This document shows positions 1 to 7,194 of a DNA stretch of 64,000 bases, in pieces (within the stretch, counting starts at the first letter, position 1; each line of letters starts with the position of its first letter). A program made the translations under genes and the position numbers. This DNA is from Sulfurovum riftiae (GTDB taxonomy: Bacteria > Campylobacterota > Campylobacteria > Campylobacterales > Sulfurovaceae): positions 1 through 64,000 of the forward strand of contig NZ_LNKT01000056.1 in NCBI RefSeq assembly GCF_001595645.1. Reading direction: 5' to 3'. The notes under the pieces are model-generated. The model made no database searches and was not told where the DNA came from. It saw only the letters and a program-made list of their open reading frames with translations.

Positions 1-1
1 A

Positions 2-238
2 TTTATAGGTGGATTAAATAAAGATTTAAGAAAGACATTGCAAAAAGAATTAGTAAATGCCTCTCTTAATGTATCTTTTTTAGTGAAATTCAAAGGTACA
101 GATGAAGATAATATTTGCAATAGAGAAACTCCCCAAGGAGGAGTACAATTTGAACTTACAGCATCATTCCGTAATGATGCTAAACTGCGTAACAGGTTTA
201 TACAGGTGGTAAGAGAAAATTTATCAGCAAAATTATAG
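2..238 (+). CDS. C-terminal end of an unrecognised protein (partial)
   Basis: An open reading frame enters from the left edge of the window and ends at TAG 236-238. About 78 residues are visible and the start lies outside. The visible part is mixed hydrophilic/hydrophobic with two cysteines or fewer, no signal peptide or membrane segment, and no motif I recognise. The DNA is clearly more AT-rich than the following genes. Function unknown; the reading frame itself is likely real because it is open to the edge and has a normal amino-acid composition. Confidence 0.5.
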   Translation, partial: FIGGLNKDLRKTLQKELVNASLNVSFLVKFKGTDEDNICNRETPQGGVQFELTASFRNDAKLRNRFIQVVRENLSAKL

Positions 239-375
239 GTAGATTGAATGGTAAATCTAAAATTTGGAAAGATTTCTTTATGATGTCGCCATCCATCCTG
301 AAAATGGATTCCTAATTTTATGTTTTCATAAAGTAATGATAATGTAGACTTTCAAAAAATCTAAAGGAATTGATT

Positions 376-729
376 ATGAGTAAAGTGACAATATGGCATA
401 ACCCCAGATGCAGTAAGTCAAGAAATGCGGCAAAACTGCTTGAAGAACAGGGCATAGAGGCCGAAGTGGTGAAATACCTCGATACGCCTCCAAGTAAAGA
501 AGAGATCAAAGAGGTATTGAAAATGCTTGGGATCCCTGCACGTGAACTGATGCGGACAAAAGAAGATATCTACAAAGAGCTCGGCCTCAAAGAGGTTGAG
601 GATGAGGAGAAGCTCATCGAAGCGATGGCAGAGCACCCTAAGCTTATCGAAAGGCCCATTGTCATCAAAGACGGCAAAGCGGCGATCGGCCGTCCGATCG
701 AAAAGATCATCGAACTGCTTGATATGTAG
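376..729 (+). CDS. ArsC/Spx-family thioredoxin-fold protein (arsenate reductase-like)
   Basis: A 117-residue protein with the HNPRCSKSR active-site loop (Cys12) typical of glutaredoxin-coupled arsenate reductases and the YfgD/Spx group, followed by the family's conserved 'RPIVIKDGKAAIGRP' region (about residues 94-108). Length matches the family. ATG 376 is preferred over an upstream TTG at 370 because AAAGGA at 363-368 is well spaced from it. No arsenic-resistance genes (arsB, acr3, arsR) are nearby, so a role in arsenate reduction is not supported by context; a general redox role as for YfgD is equally possible. The TAG stop is part of a REP palindrome. Confidence 0.85.
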   Translation: MSKVTIWHNPRCSKSRNAAKLLEEQGIEAEVVKYLDTPPSKEEIKEVLKMLGIPARELMRTKEDIYKELGLKEVEDEEKLIEAMAEHPKLIERPIVIKDGKAAIGRPIEKIIELLDM

Positions 730-747
730 GGTGGGCAATTGCCCACC
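726..747 (+). repeat. GTAG-type REP palindrome
   Basis: GTAG (726-729) is followed directly by the perfect palindrome GGTGGGCAATTGCCCACC (730-747). The same layout, GTAG plus a GGT...ACC palindrome with a different core, recurs at 42037-42089 (twice, head to head) and 55280-55301. This resembles REP sequences mobilised by RAYT transposases. The TAG of GTAG is the stop codon of the ArsC-like gene, and the hairpin may also stabilise or end its transcript. Confidence 0.7.
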
Positions 748-752
748 GTTGA

Positions 753-1064
753 TTATTCCTCTTTCCCATTTCCATAATTGGTATAGAGATACTCCACCAC
801 TTCATCAACATCTTTTTGTTTGATCGGTGCATGGAAGACCTCTATCATCTTAATGACTTTTTCTCTCCAGAATTTTTTGGACTGTAGCCCCTGATTGATG
901 GTATACCCCCAGGAGTGGCACATGTTGCATTTTCCTTTGGTGGAGTACATACCTTTTCCAGGTTTCATTGGAAATTCCATGTAAGGCATTTTGATGCCTT
1001 TGTTCACATCAGAAGCGAAAAGCAGGGCTTGCAGAAGCAGTAGTGCTAAAAGAAGTCGTTTCAT
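753..1064 (-). CDS. sorB: Monoheme cytochrome c, SorB-like
   Basis: A 103-residue protein with an N-terminal signal peptide (about residues 1-17) and one CxxCH heme site, CNMCH at 46-50. It starts 4 bp inside the end of the sulfite dehydrogenase gene (ATGA overlap), so the two are translationally coupled. In SorAB systems the small c-type cytochrome accepts electrons from the molybdenum subunit in the periplasm and passes them on towards the terminal oxidase. Sequence identity to characterised SorB cannot be measured here; the call rests on the heme site, size, export signal and operon position. Confidence 0.75.
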   Translation of the reverse strand: MKRLLLALLLLQALLFASDVNKGIKMPYMEFPMKPGKGMYSTKGKCNMCHSWGYTINQGLQSKKFWREKVIKMIEVFHAPIKQKDVDEVVEYLYTNYGNGKEE

Positions 1065-2278
1065 GCTACTACCTCCACTGTCACTTCGTCTATACCGTTG
1101 AATTTGTAGCCACCATGATTCCATTTAACCTCATGTGCAAAGGGTTGGATCTCTCCTTTATGGTTGGTTGCCCGGGACATGATGCTTAGGAGACCTGTCT
1201 GCTCGGGTTTGAAAGGGTAGATGAAGGTGCGGTAGGCGTAGTTTCCTTGTGTGCCGTCGTCGAGTTTCGCTTCCTCCCAGGTATGCCCGCCGTTGGTGGA
1301 GATATGCACTTTTTCAATACCGCTGCCGCCATCGAAGGCAACCCCGCGTACCACAAGTTCTGCACCTTTTTTGACCTTCGTACCGCTGACAGGATAACCG
1401 ATAAGAGAATTGACATTCATCTCCTCTATGGGCTTGGTTTTGGGTGCAAGGTTGTCAGGTGTTTCGCATTCACAGTCGTTGTCAGGCACACGGTAGGCAT
1501 GGTCCATAAAATGAAGCTGTGGTTTTTCGGAGGTAACTGTAATGTTGCTGAGCATCTTTATCCAACTGTCGGAGTAGAACCCCGGAAGGATGAGACGTAC
1601 CGGGTAGCCGTTAAGGTAGGGGAGTGCCTCACCGTTCATCTCGTAGGCGATGATGATCTCATCGTGTACTTTGTTGAGTTCAAGCGCACGCACAAAGCCG
1701 TCGGTCTTGGTATAGACAGGTTTTTCGAGTCCATTGAACTTGATCCATGAAGCACCTTTTTTAAGTCCTGCTTTGGCAAGTACATCTTTGAGTTTTACCC
1801 CTTTCCATCTGGCACATCCCATCGCACCTACACCCCACTGAATACCACCGGGAGTCGGATGGAAGGCGCTCCGGTTGTTCCCGCCGCACTGAAGCACCGA
1901 GGTGATCTCCACAGCTTCGAATTCCTTCCTGAGTGTTTCAACAGAGAGTTTGAGTTTCTTTTTCACTTCACCGTTGACAGAGATATGGAAGGTGTTCAGG
2001 TTTATGTAGGTAGGGATCATCGGCATATGCCATCGGACGAAGAAGAGGTCGTTCGGTGTCAAAGCAGAGGTAAACACTTCTCTGGGGCTCTCAAGCAATG
2101 GAGGCCTGTCTGAATAGGTAATGAGAGGCCTCTTCTGGGGAAAGGCGATGTCGGAGACTTTTCTGTTGTCTACGGGATGTACGGTCTCGACTGTTTCTTT
2201 GGCATCTGCAGCAGTGCTTCCCACAACGGCACCGCCTGCCACCGTAATAGCTTTTTTAAAAAAATCTCTTCTTTGCAT
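1061..2278 (-). CDS. sorA: Sulfite dehydrogenase molybdopterin subunit, SorA-like
   Basis: A 405-residue sulfite-oxidase-family protein. The N-terminus QRRDFFKKA followed by a hydrophobic, Ala-rich stretch is a Tat signal, so the folded enzyme with its molybdenum cofactor goes to the periplasm. Cys131 in VLQCGGNNRS is the expected molybdenum ligand, and the C-terminal third is the Mo-co dimerisation domain. It should oxidise sulfite to sulfate and hand electrons to the adjacent cytochrome. Start at ATG 2278 puts the twin arginine at residues 3-4; a longer reading frame upstream adds no sensible sequence. A TATAAT box lies on this strand at 2307-2312. Confidence 0.88.
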   Translation of the reverse strand: MQRRDFFKKAITVAGGAVVGSTAADAKETVETVHPVDNRKVSDIAFPQKRPLITYSDRPPLLESPREVFTSALTPNDLFFVRWHMPMIPTYINLNTFHISVNGEVKKKLKLSVETLRKEFEAVEITSVLQCGGNNRSAFHPTPGGIQWGVGAMGCARWKGVKLKDVLAKAGLKKGASWIKFNGLEKPVYTKTDGFVRALELNKVHDEIIIAYEMNGEALPYLNGYPVRLILPGFYSDSWIKMLSNITVTSEKPQLHFMDHAYRVPDNDCECETPDNLAPKTKPIEEMNVNSLIGYPVSGTKVKKGAELVVRGVAFDGGSGIEKVHISTNGGHTWEEAKLDDGTQGNYAYRTFIYPFKPEQTGLLSIMSRATNHKGEIQPFAHEVKWNHGGYKFNGIDEVTVEVVA

Positions 2279-2306
2279 TCGATTACCCTTTCTCTTTTCA
2301 AGTGAA

Positions 2307-2312
2307 ATTATA
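2307..2312 (-). promoter_or_regulatory. -10 box of sorAB
   Basis: TATAAT on the minus strand, 28 bp upstream of the sorA start codon. No convincing -35 box. It lies back to back with the TGCTAAAAT box (2361-2368) that could serve the ABC-F gene. Confidence 0.5.
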
Positions 2313-2407
2313 CTCAAAATAGCTAATTTTTCCGTCATATTTTCACTTTCAGACCTTTATGCTAAAATTGCAGCAATATTAGAAACCCTAACTATAAGGA
2401 AAGAAAT

Positions 2408-4000
2408 TTGCTAAGTACAGTCAATTTAACACAACGCTACGGGAAGAGAGTACTTTTTGACAAGATCAACATCACCCTGGATGTGGGCAAACGTTACGGT
2501 CTTATCGGTGCCAACGGTGCGGGGAAGTCCACCTTCATGAAGATCCTGGCAGGCGAGATAGAGCCGACTGACGGTGAAGTACAGCTTCAGCCCGGACTCA
2601 AACTGGGTATGCTCTCACAGAACCAGTATGCTTTTGAGGATTTTACACTCAAAGATGCCGTACTTTACGGGAATAAAAAACTTTATGATGCCCAAAAAGA
2701 GAAAGAGAAACTCTACATGGAAGGTGACTTCGAGAGTGATGAGGTGAACAACCGTCTGGCGGAACTCGAGATGATCTGTGCCGATGAGGACCCGACCTAT
2801 GAGAGTGATGTAAAGATAGAGAAACTGCTTACAACGCTCGGCTTTCCTGTAGAGCAGCATGATGACCTCATGAGCTCGCTGACAGGAGGCGACAAGTTCA
2901 AGATCCTTCTTGCACAGGTGCTCTTCCTCAAGCCAGATGTCCTGCTGCTCGACGAGCCTACCAACAACCTCGACATGGAGACGATCGCCTGGCTGGAACA
3001 GGAGCTCAAGCGCCATGAGGGAACACTGCTTGTCATCTCTCACGACAGACACTTCCTCAACGGTGTCGTGACACACATTCTTGACCTCGATTTCCAGAAC
3101 ATCCGTGAATTCACAGGCAACTACGATGAGTGGTACATTGCTGCGAACCTTATTTCAAAACAGGCTCAGGCTGACAGAAGCAAGGCGCTCAAAGAGAAAG
3201 AGGAGCTTGAGAAGTTCATCGCACGATTCTCTGCCAATGCTTCCAAGGCGAAGCAGGCCACCTCGCGCCAGAAACAGCTGGACAAACTCGATGTTCAGGA
3301 GATCAAACTCTCAAGCAGGCGTGACCCTTCCATCATGTTCAAACCCCACAGGGAGATAGGAAATGAGGTGCTTGAAGTGCAGGACCTCTCCAAGAGCTAT
3401 GGTGATGAAAAGGTCTTTGAAGGGCTGACATTCAAGGTCAACAAGGGCGACAAGATAGCGCTTATCGGTACCAACGGTGTCGGGAAGACCACCCTGCTTG
3501 AGATACTCATGGGCAATCTTGAAGCGGACAGCGGGAAGTTCAACTGGGGGCAGACCATCACGACGACATATTTCCCGCAGAACACAACCGATGTGGTGAC
3601 AGGTGACGAAGAGCTGCCACAATGGATACAGGGCTTTGACCCCAAATGGCATATTGACGACATCAGAAAGACACTGGGACGTATGCTCTTCTCCGGTGAG
3701 GAGCAGAAGAAAAAGGTCAATGCCTGTTCGGGTGGGGAGAAGCACCGTGTCATGCTCTCGAAGATGATGATGGATTCCGCCAACTTCCTGGTACTTGACG
3801 AACCCAACAACCACCTTGATCTCGAAGCGATCGTCGCGCTGGGTGAAGCACTGCACAACTATCAGGGTGGTGTCATCTGTGTCTCTCATGACCGTGAGCT
3901 CATCGATGCCTTTGCCAACCGCATCATCAAACTCAATGAAGACGGATCAGTGATCGATTTTGAAGGAAACTACGAAGATTTCGTGGAACAGCACGACTAA
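2408..4000 (+). CDS. ABC-F family ATPase, YbiT-like
   Basis: A 530-residue soluble protein with two ABC ATPase domains in tandem (about 1-250 and 320-530). Walker A motifs are GANGAGKST and GTNGVGKTT; signature motifs LTGGDKFK and CSGGEKHR; Walker B motifs are followed by DEPTNNLD and DEPNNHLD. The linker between them is charged and helical, as in ABC-F translation factors that bind the ribosomal E site. There are no membrane segments, so it is not a transporter. The start is TTG 2408, which matches the usual family N-terminus and has AAGGA at 2396-2400. YbiT is the closest family member I recognise; the exact ribosomal role is not known. Confidence 0.88.
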   Translation: MLSTVNLTQRYGKRVLFDKINITLDVGKRYGLIGANGAGKSTFMKILAGEIEPTDGEVQLQPGLKLGMLSQNQYAFEDFTLKDAVLYGNKKLYDAQKEKEKLYMEGDFESDEVNNRLAELEMICADEDPTYESDVKIEKLLTTLGFPVEQHDDLMSSLTGGDKFKILLAQVLFLKPDVLLLDEPTNNLDMETIAWLEQELKRHEGTLLVISHDRHFLNGVVTHILDLDFQNIREFTGNYDEWYIAANLISKQAQADRSKALKEKEELEKFIARFSANASKAKQATSRQKQLDKLDVQEIKLSSRRDPSIMFKPHREIGNEVLEVQDLSKSYGDEKVFEGLTFKVNKGDKIALIGTNGVGKTTLLEILMGNLEADSGKFNWGQTITTTYFPQNTTDVVTGDEELPQWIQGFDPKWHIDDIRKTLGRMLFSGEEQKKKVNACSGGEKHRVMLSKMMMDSANFLVLDEPNNHLDLEAIVALGEALHNYQGGVICVSHDRELIDAFANRIIKLNEDGSVIDFEGNYEDFVEQHD

Positions 4001-4020
4001 CTGATATAAAAGGAGAAACG

Positions 4021-4611
4021 ATGCTTATCGACTTCCAAGAAAAAGTACTGAGTGAAAAGTATGCTTTGATGTCCCAGCTCATTATCCCCCGGCCCATTGC
4101 ATGGATCGTGACGGAAGGAGAGGTACTGAATATCGCACCTTTTTCCTACTTTACAGGCCTTTCTTCCAACCCGCCTACCATGATCGTCTCCATTGGCCAT
4201 CGTCCGGATGGAAGCCCGAAGGATACCTTGCGAAATCTGCGTGAGACTAAGAGGTGTGTGGTCTGTATGACCGAAGAGGTACAGCTCGAAGCGATGCATT
4301 TCAGCTCCAAAGGAGTCGATGCTTCTGTCAGTGAGATCGAACTTTTTGATATTTCGGTAGAAGAGCGTGTTGAAGGTTTCCCTCCCATGGTCAAAGGGGT
4401 AAAAGCCGCTTTCTTCTGCGAGTACCTTCAGGAGGTCGATCTCAAAGGAAGCAAAACGATCCCTGTGATCATCGAGATCAAGCATCTCTACATCGATGAA
4501 TCGATTATCAGTGACAGTGAAAAGATGACGCTTGAACTCGATGCCATTGCACGCATAGGCAAAAGCTATGCAAAACTTGGTGAGAAGATTACCTCTCCCG
4601 ATATTCCCTAG
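4021..4611 (+). CDS. Flavoredoxin / flavin reductase-like FMN-binding protein
   Basis: A 196-residue protein of the flavin-reductase-like split-barrel family. Family features seen are 'LIIPRPIAWI' near residue 23, 'NIAPFSYFTGLSSNPP' at about 40-55 and the following 'P.MIVSIG..PDG..KDT..N' block, which forms the FMN site. These proteins reduce flavin or shuttle electrons in the cytoplasm. It follows the ABC-F gene by 20 bp with AAAGGAG as ribosome-binding site, probably in one transcript. Its TAG stop and the stop of the convergent mltG gene share the palindrome CTAG. Confidence 0.8.
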   Translation: MLIDFQEKVLSEKYALMSQLIIPRPIAWIVTEGEVLNIAPFSYFTGLSSNPPTMIVSIGHRPDGSPKDTLRNLRETKRCVVCMTEEVQLEAMHFSSKGVDASVSEIELFDISVEERVEGFPPMVKGVKAAFFCEYLQEVDLKGSKTIPVIIEIKHLYIDESIISDSEKMTLELDAIARIGKSYAKLGEKITSPDIP

Positions 4612-5645
4612 ATTTTTGTTTTGTTCGCATCTGCCTTAAGAGTGGCATTGCATTCCGCTTCTTTTTGGGCTTTACGTTTTTTCTGATAGAGCCTGAATGC
4701 CCTGATATTCTTCAAGTGTTCTTCATAGGTAACGGAAAAGTTATGTTCTCCGCTCGGGGTAAGCATGAAGAAGAGATAGTCACTCTTTTGCGGCATCATG
4801 GCAGCTTCCAATGCTTCTATGGTAACGGTACCCAGAGGGTGGGGCGGCAGGCCTTTGTATTTATAGGTATTGAAGTAGGTACGGTCACTTTTGATGCGTT
4901 CCGGTGTCACGATAACATGAGAATAACTGCCGTAGTTTAGGGTAGAGTCCATCTGCAGTTTCATTTTTTTCTCAAGACGGTTGTAGATCACCGAGGAGAT
5001 GAGAGGCATCTCTTTGAGCGAGTTGCTCTCTTTCTGAATGATGGAAGCCATGGTCAGAAGGATCCTGATGGTAGATCGCTCCGGTTTTTGGGAAAAATAC
5101 TCCTTTTCAAATGCTGAGAGTATTTCAGCTGAACGGTCAAAAAGATACTGCATAACGGCAAAGGCATCGGCACTTCTGGCAAGAATATAGCTTTGGGCAA
5201 AAATATCTGCTTCTGTGAAACGGGAACGTTCTTGATACTCTTTGAGAAGTTCACCCTTGTCCAGTTTCATGTCGTTTGCCAGCCTTTTGCAGAGTTCGTC
5301 GGCTGTCTCTCCGGCATAGACGACTACTTTCATCAGCTTGGCTTCTTGCCGATAAAGAGAAGAGAAGAAGGAAAAACGGCTCTGTTTCTCTTCGCTTATG
5401 TGGTACCAACCCTTTTTTGGGATTTCACCCATATACATAAAAAGCTGATCAATGATCGTTACAGAGTAACCGTATTTCTCCAACTCTTCAGCAGTTGTCT
5501 TGGTATTTTTACCAGAGAGGTAGAAAGTTTTATGCGGCGAAGTGGGGGAATAGGCATTGTAAAGGAAAGCAATGATTACAAGGATGATGAAGATTTCAAT
5601 ATAACGTGCAATGCGTTTATACTCTTGTGCGATCAACTGTTTCAT
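4608..5645 (-). CDS. mltG: Endolytic murein transglycosylase MltG
   Basis: A 345-residue protein with one N-terminal membrane anchor (about residues 17-33) and a periplasmic YceG/MltG domain. The catalytic glutamate is in 'ASIIQKES', and the downstream 'MPLISSVIYNRL....LQMDSTLNYG' and 'YNTYKYKGLPPHPLG'-like block is diagnostic of the family. MltG cuts nascent glycan strands and so sets their length. The C-terminal tail is rich in Lys and Ala. The ATG has no ribosome-binding site; a TGCTATAAT box lies only 8 nt upstream, so the transcript may be leaderless. It overlaps the convergent flavoredoxin-like gene by 4 bp. Confidence 0.9.
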   Translation of the reverse strand: MKQLIAQEYKRIARYIEIFIILVIIAFLYNAYSPTSPHKTFYLSGKNTKTTAEELEKYGYSVTIIDQLFMYMGEIPKKGWYHISEEKQSRFSFFSSLYRQEAKLMKVVVYAGETADELCKRLANDMKLDKGELLKEYQERSRFTEADIFAQSYILARSADAFAVMQYLFDRSAEILSAFEKEYFSQKPERSTIRILLTMASIIQKESNSLKEMPLISSVIYNRLEKKMKLQMDSTLNYGSYSHVIVTPERIKSDRTYFNTYKYKGLPPHPLGTVTIEALEAAMMPQKSDYLFFMLTPSGEHNFSVTYEEHLKNIRAFRLYQKKRKAQKEAECNATLKADANKTKI

Positions 5646-5653
5646 AGTGAACG

Positions 5654-5659
5654 ATTATA
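5654..5659 (-). promoter_or_regulatory. -10 box very close to the mltG start codon
   Basis: TGCTATAAT on the minus strand (core 5654-5659), 8 nt from the ATG. With a usual 6-8 nt distance to the transcription start, transcription would begin at or next to the A of the start codon. Confidence 0.5.
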
Positions 5660-5722
5660 GCATATCATACTGCTATATGGGTATTGTCTGTCATTATAAA
5701 ATATCCTTATGATAAATAATGT

Positions 5723-5728
5723 TATACT
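5723..5728 (+). promoter_or_regulatory. Possible -10 box of the barrel/PstS-like/kinase operon
   Basis: TATACT about 39 bp upstream of the barrel gene, in an AT-rich stretch (5690-5760). A second AT-rich candidate lies at about 5746. No clear -35 box. Confidence 0.35.
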
Positions 5729-5766
5729 GCAATCTGGTTATTTTTATATAAAGGTACACAGTCCTG

Positions 5767-6771
5767 ATGGTACGATTCCTTTTTCTTCTTCTTTTCCTGT
5801 TTGTGCATACATCTCTTTATGGACAGTCCCCGCAGTATAAGCTGGGACACGGTCTTCAGATAGGGGATCTTCCTCTTTATGCAGGAGGATATTTCTCACT
5901 GGAATATGAAGATGTGTTCGATCAGTACCGCTCGCTGAAGCTCGAAGATGTCTCCCTGATGCTGTATGGGGAGAAAGAGAACTTTTCCTATATGCTGGAA
6001 CTTGAAGCCAATGATGTCTACAGTGAAGTATTCGGCAATGAAGATGCTGATGCAGTGAATGAACATTTTCATATTGAAAGACTTTATGTGGATTATGCAG
6101 TGAATGAAAATTATGCATTCAGGGCAGGGAAATATATTTCACCTGTAGGCTTCTGGAACCGTATCTCCATCAATGTGCTTCGCGATACTACTTCCAACCC
6201 GCGTATCAGTCGTTTCCTTTTCCCTCAATTCACTAGCGGGTTGGACCTGAAGTACAATACGAACAGTGCCAATGAGCTTTCTTTCGATGTGATGGCGCAG
6301 GAAACGGAAGATATGGATACGCTTGTCAGCAATGAAATTTACAATAATTTTGAAACGGACCGGCATTACGGTATAGGTATGTCTTTTTCCCGGGACGATA
6401 TCTTTTATCAGTTCAATGCCGGATATTTCCGTACGGTGAACGAAAAACAGTTTTACTATGTTCAGGGTGCATTTACATACACAAAAGATGCATTCAGACT
6501 TCAGTCCGAAGTAGGGAGACAGTTCGATGATGACGGGACGACCATTCCCTATATCGGCTATATACAGGGCGTATATACCCTGAAGGAGAAACATGAGCTT
6601 ATTGTAAGATTTGAAAGTTACTCCGATACGACTATAGATACGAAAGACAGTTTTGCCGTATTCGGGTATACCTACAGGCCTCTCTACCCCATTGCGATCA
6701 AAGGTGAGTATCAGTGGCATTCCCTGCATGACGAGAACAGTCTGTTTCTCTCTTTGTCCGTACTGTTTTAG
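5767..6771 (+). CDS. Outer-membrane beta-barrel (porin-like) protein
   Basis: A 334-residue exported protein: hydrophobic signal peptide (about residues 1-19), then alternating aromatic/polar beta-strand patterns throughout and a C-terminal phenylalanine (SVLF), the usual outer-membrane barrel signature. The early 'GGYFSLEYED' segment and 'RAGKYISPVGFWNR' strand resemble phosphate-selective-porin-like and DcaP-like barrels. It is the first gene of a run with a PstS-like periplasmic protein and a histidine kinase, which suggests it delivers or helps detect the ligand. The specific substrate cannot be read from sequence. Confidence 0.65.
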   Translation: MVRFLFLLLFLFVHTSLYGQSPQYKLGHGLQIGDLPLYAGGYFSLEYEDVFDQYRSLKLEDVSLMLYGEKENFSYMLELEANDVYSEVFGNEDADAVNEHFHIERLYVDYAVNENYAFRAGKYISPVGFWNRISINVLRDTTSNPRISRFLFPQFTSGLDLKYNTNSANELSFDVMAQETEDMDTLVSNEIYNNFETDRHYGIGMSFSRDDIFYQFNAGYFRTVNEKQFYYVQGAFTYTKDAFRLQSEVGRQFDDDGTTIPYIGYIQGVYTLKEKHELIVRFESYSDTTIDTKDSFAVFGYTYRPLYPIAIKGEYQWHSLHDENSLFLSLSVLF

Positions 6772-6780
6772 GAAACTGAA

Positions 6781-7194
6781 ATGTTGAAGTACTGTTTTGT
6801 ATGTATACTGTTTGGAACACTGCTGTATTCGGAAGATCTTCTCTTTATTACGAATATGTCCAATGGTATCGAAACACTTGGTACATCGGAATTGCGCCTG
6901 ATCTATTTGAAGAAAAGACGTTTTTGGAAGGAAACAAAACTGGTTCCCCTGAATCTGCCGCCGGACAACAAACTGCGGAAGCGTGTTGAAAACAATGTTT
7001 TGCATATGCCGGCTTTGGCGCTGGATGAGTATTGGATGAAAGAGCATTACCTGGGACACCGTCCGCCTTACCGTGTGGATTCTGTAAAAGGCATGATCCT
7101 TTTTGTCAAAAAGGTAAAAGGTGCTATCGGCTACATTCCCGAAAGCAAATTGGTACCTGGTGTCAAAGTGGTCTACAGGGTGGGGAAACAATGA
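6781..7194 (+). CDS. Small periplasmic PstS-like substrate-binding protein
   Basis: A 137-residue protein with an N-terminal signal peptide (about residues 1-17) and the short single-lobe PBP-like fold often annotated as phosphate ABC transporter substrate-binding protein. The motif 'LRLIYLKKRRFWKETKLVPLNLP' followed by an 'AIGYIPES' segment near the C-terminus is typical of that group. No transporter membrane or ATPase genes are next to it, so it is more likely a ligand receptor for the coupled kinase than part of an importer. It overlaps the kinase gene by 4 bp (ATGA). Confidence 0.65.
   Translation: MLKYCFVCILFGTLLYSEDLLFITNMSNGIETLGTSELRLIYLKKRRFWKETKLVPLNLPPDNKLRKRVENNVLHMPALALDEYWMKEHYLGHRPPYRVDSVKGMILFVKKVKGAIGYIPESKLVPGVKVVYRVGKQ

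Noticed and set aside
376-729. Arsenic-resistance operon
   Set aside because: No arsR, arsB, acr3 or arsA gene is adjacent; only an ArsC-like protein is found.
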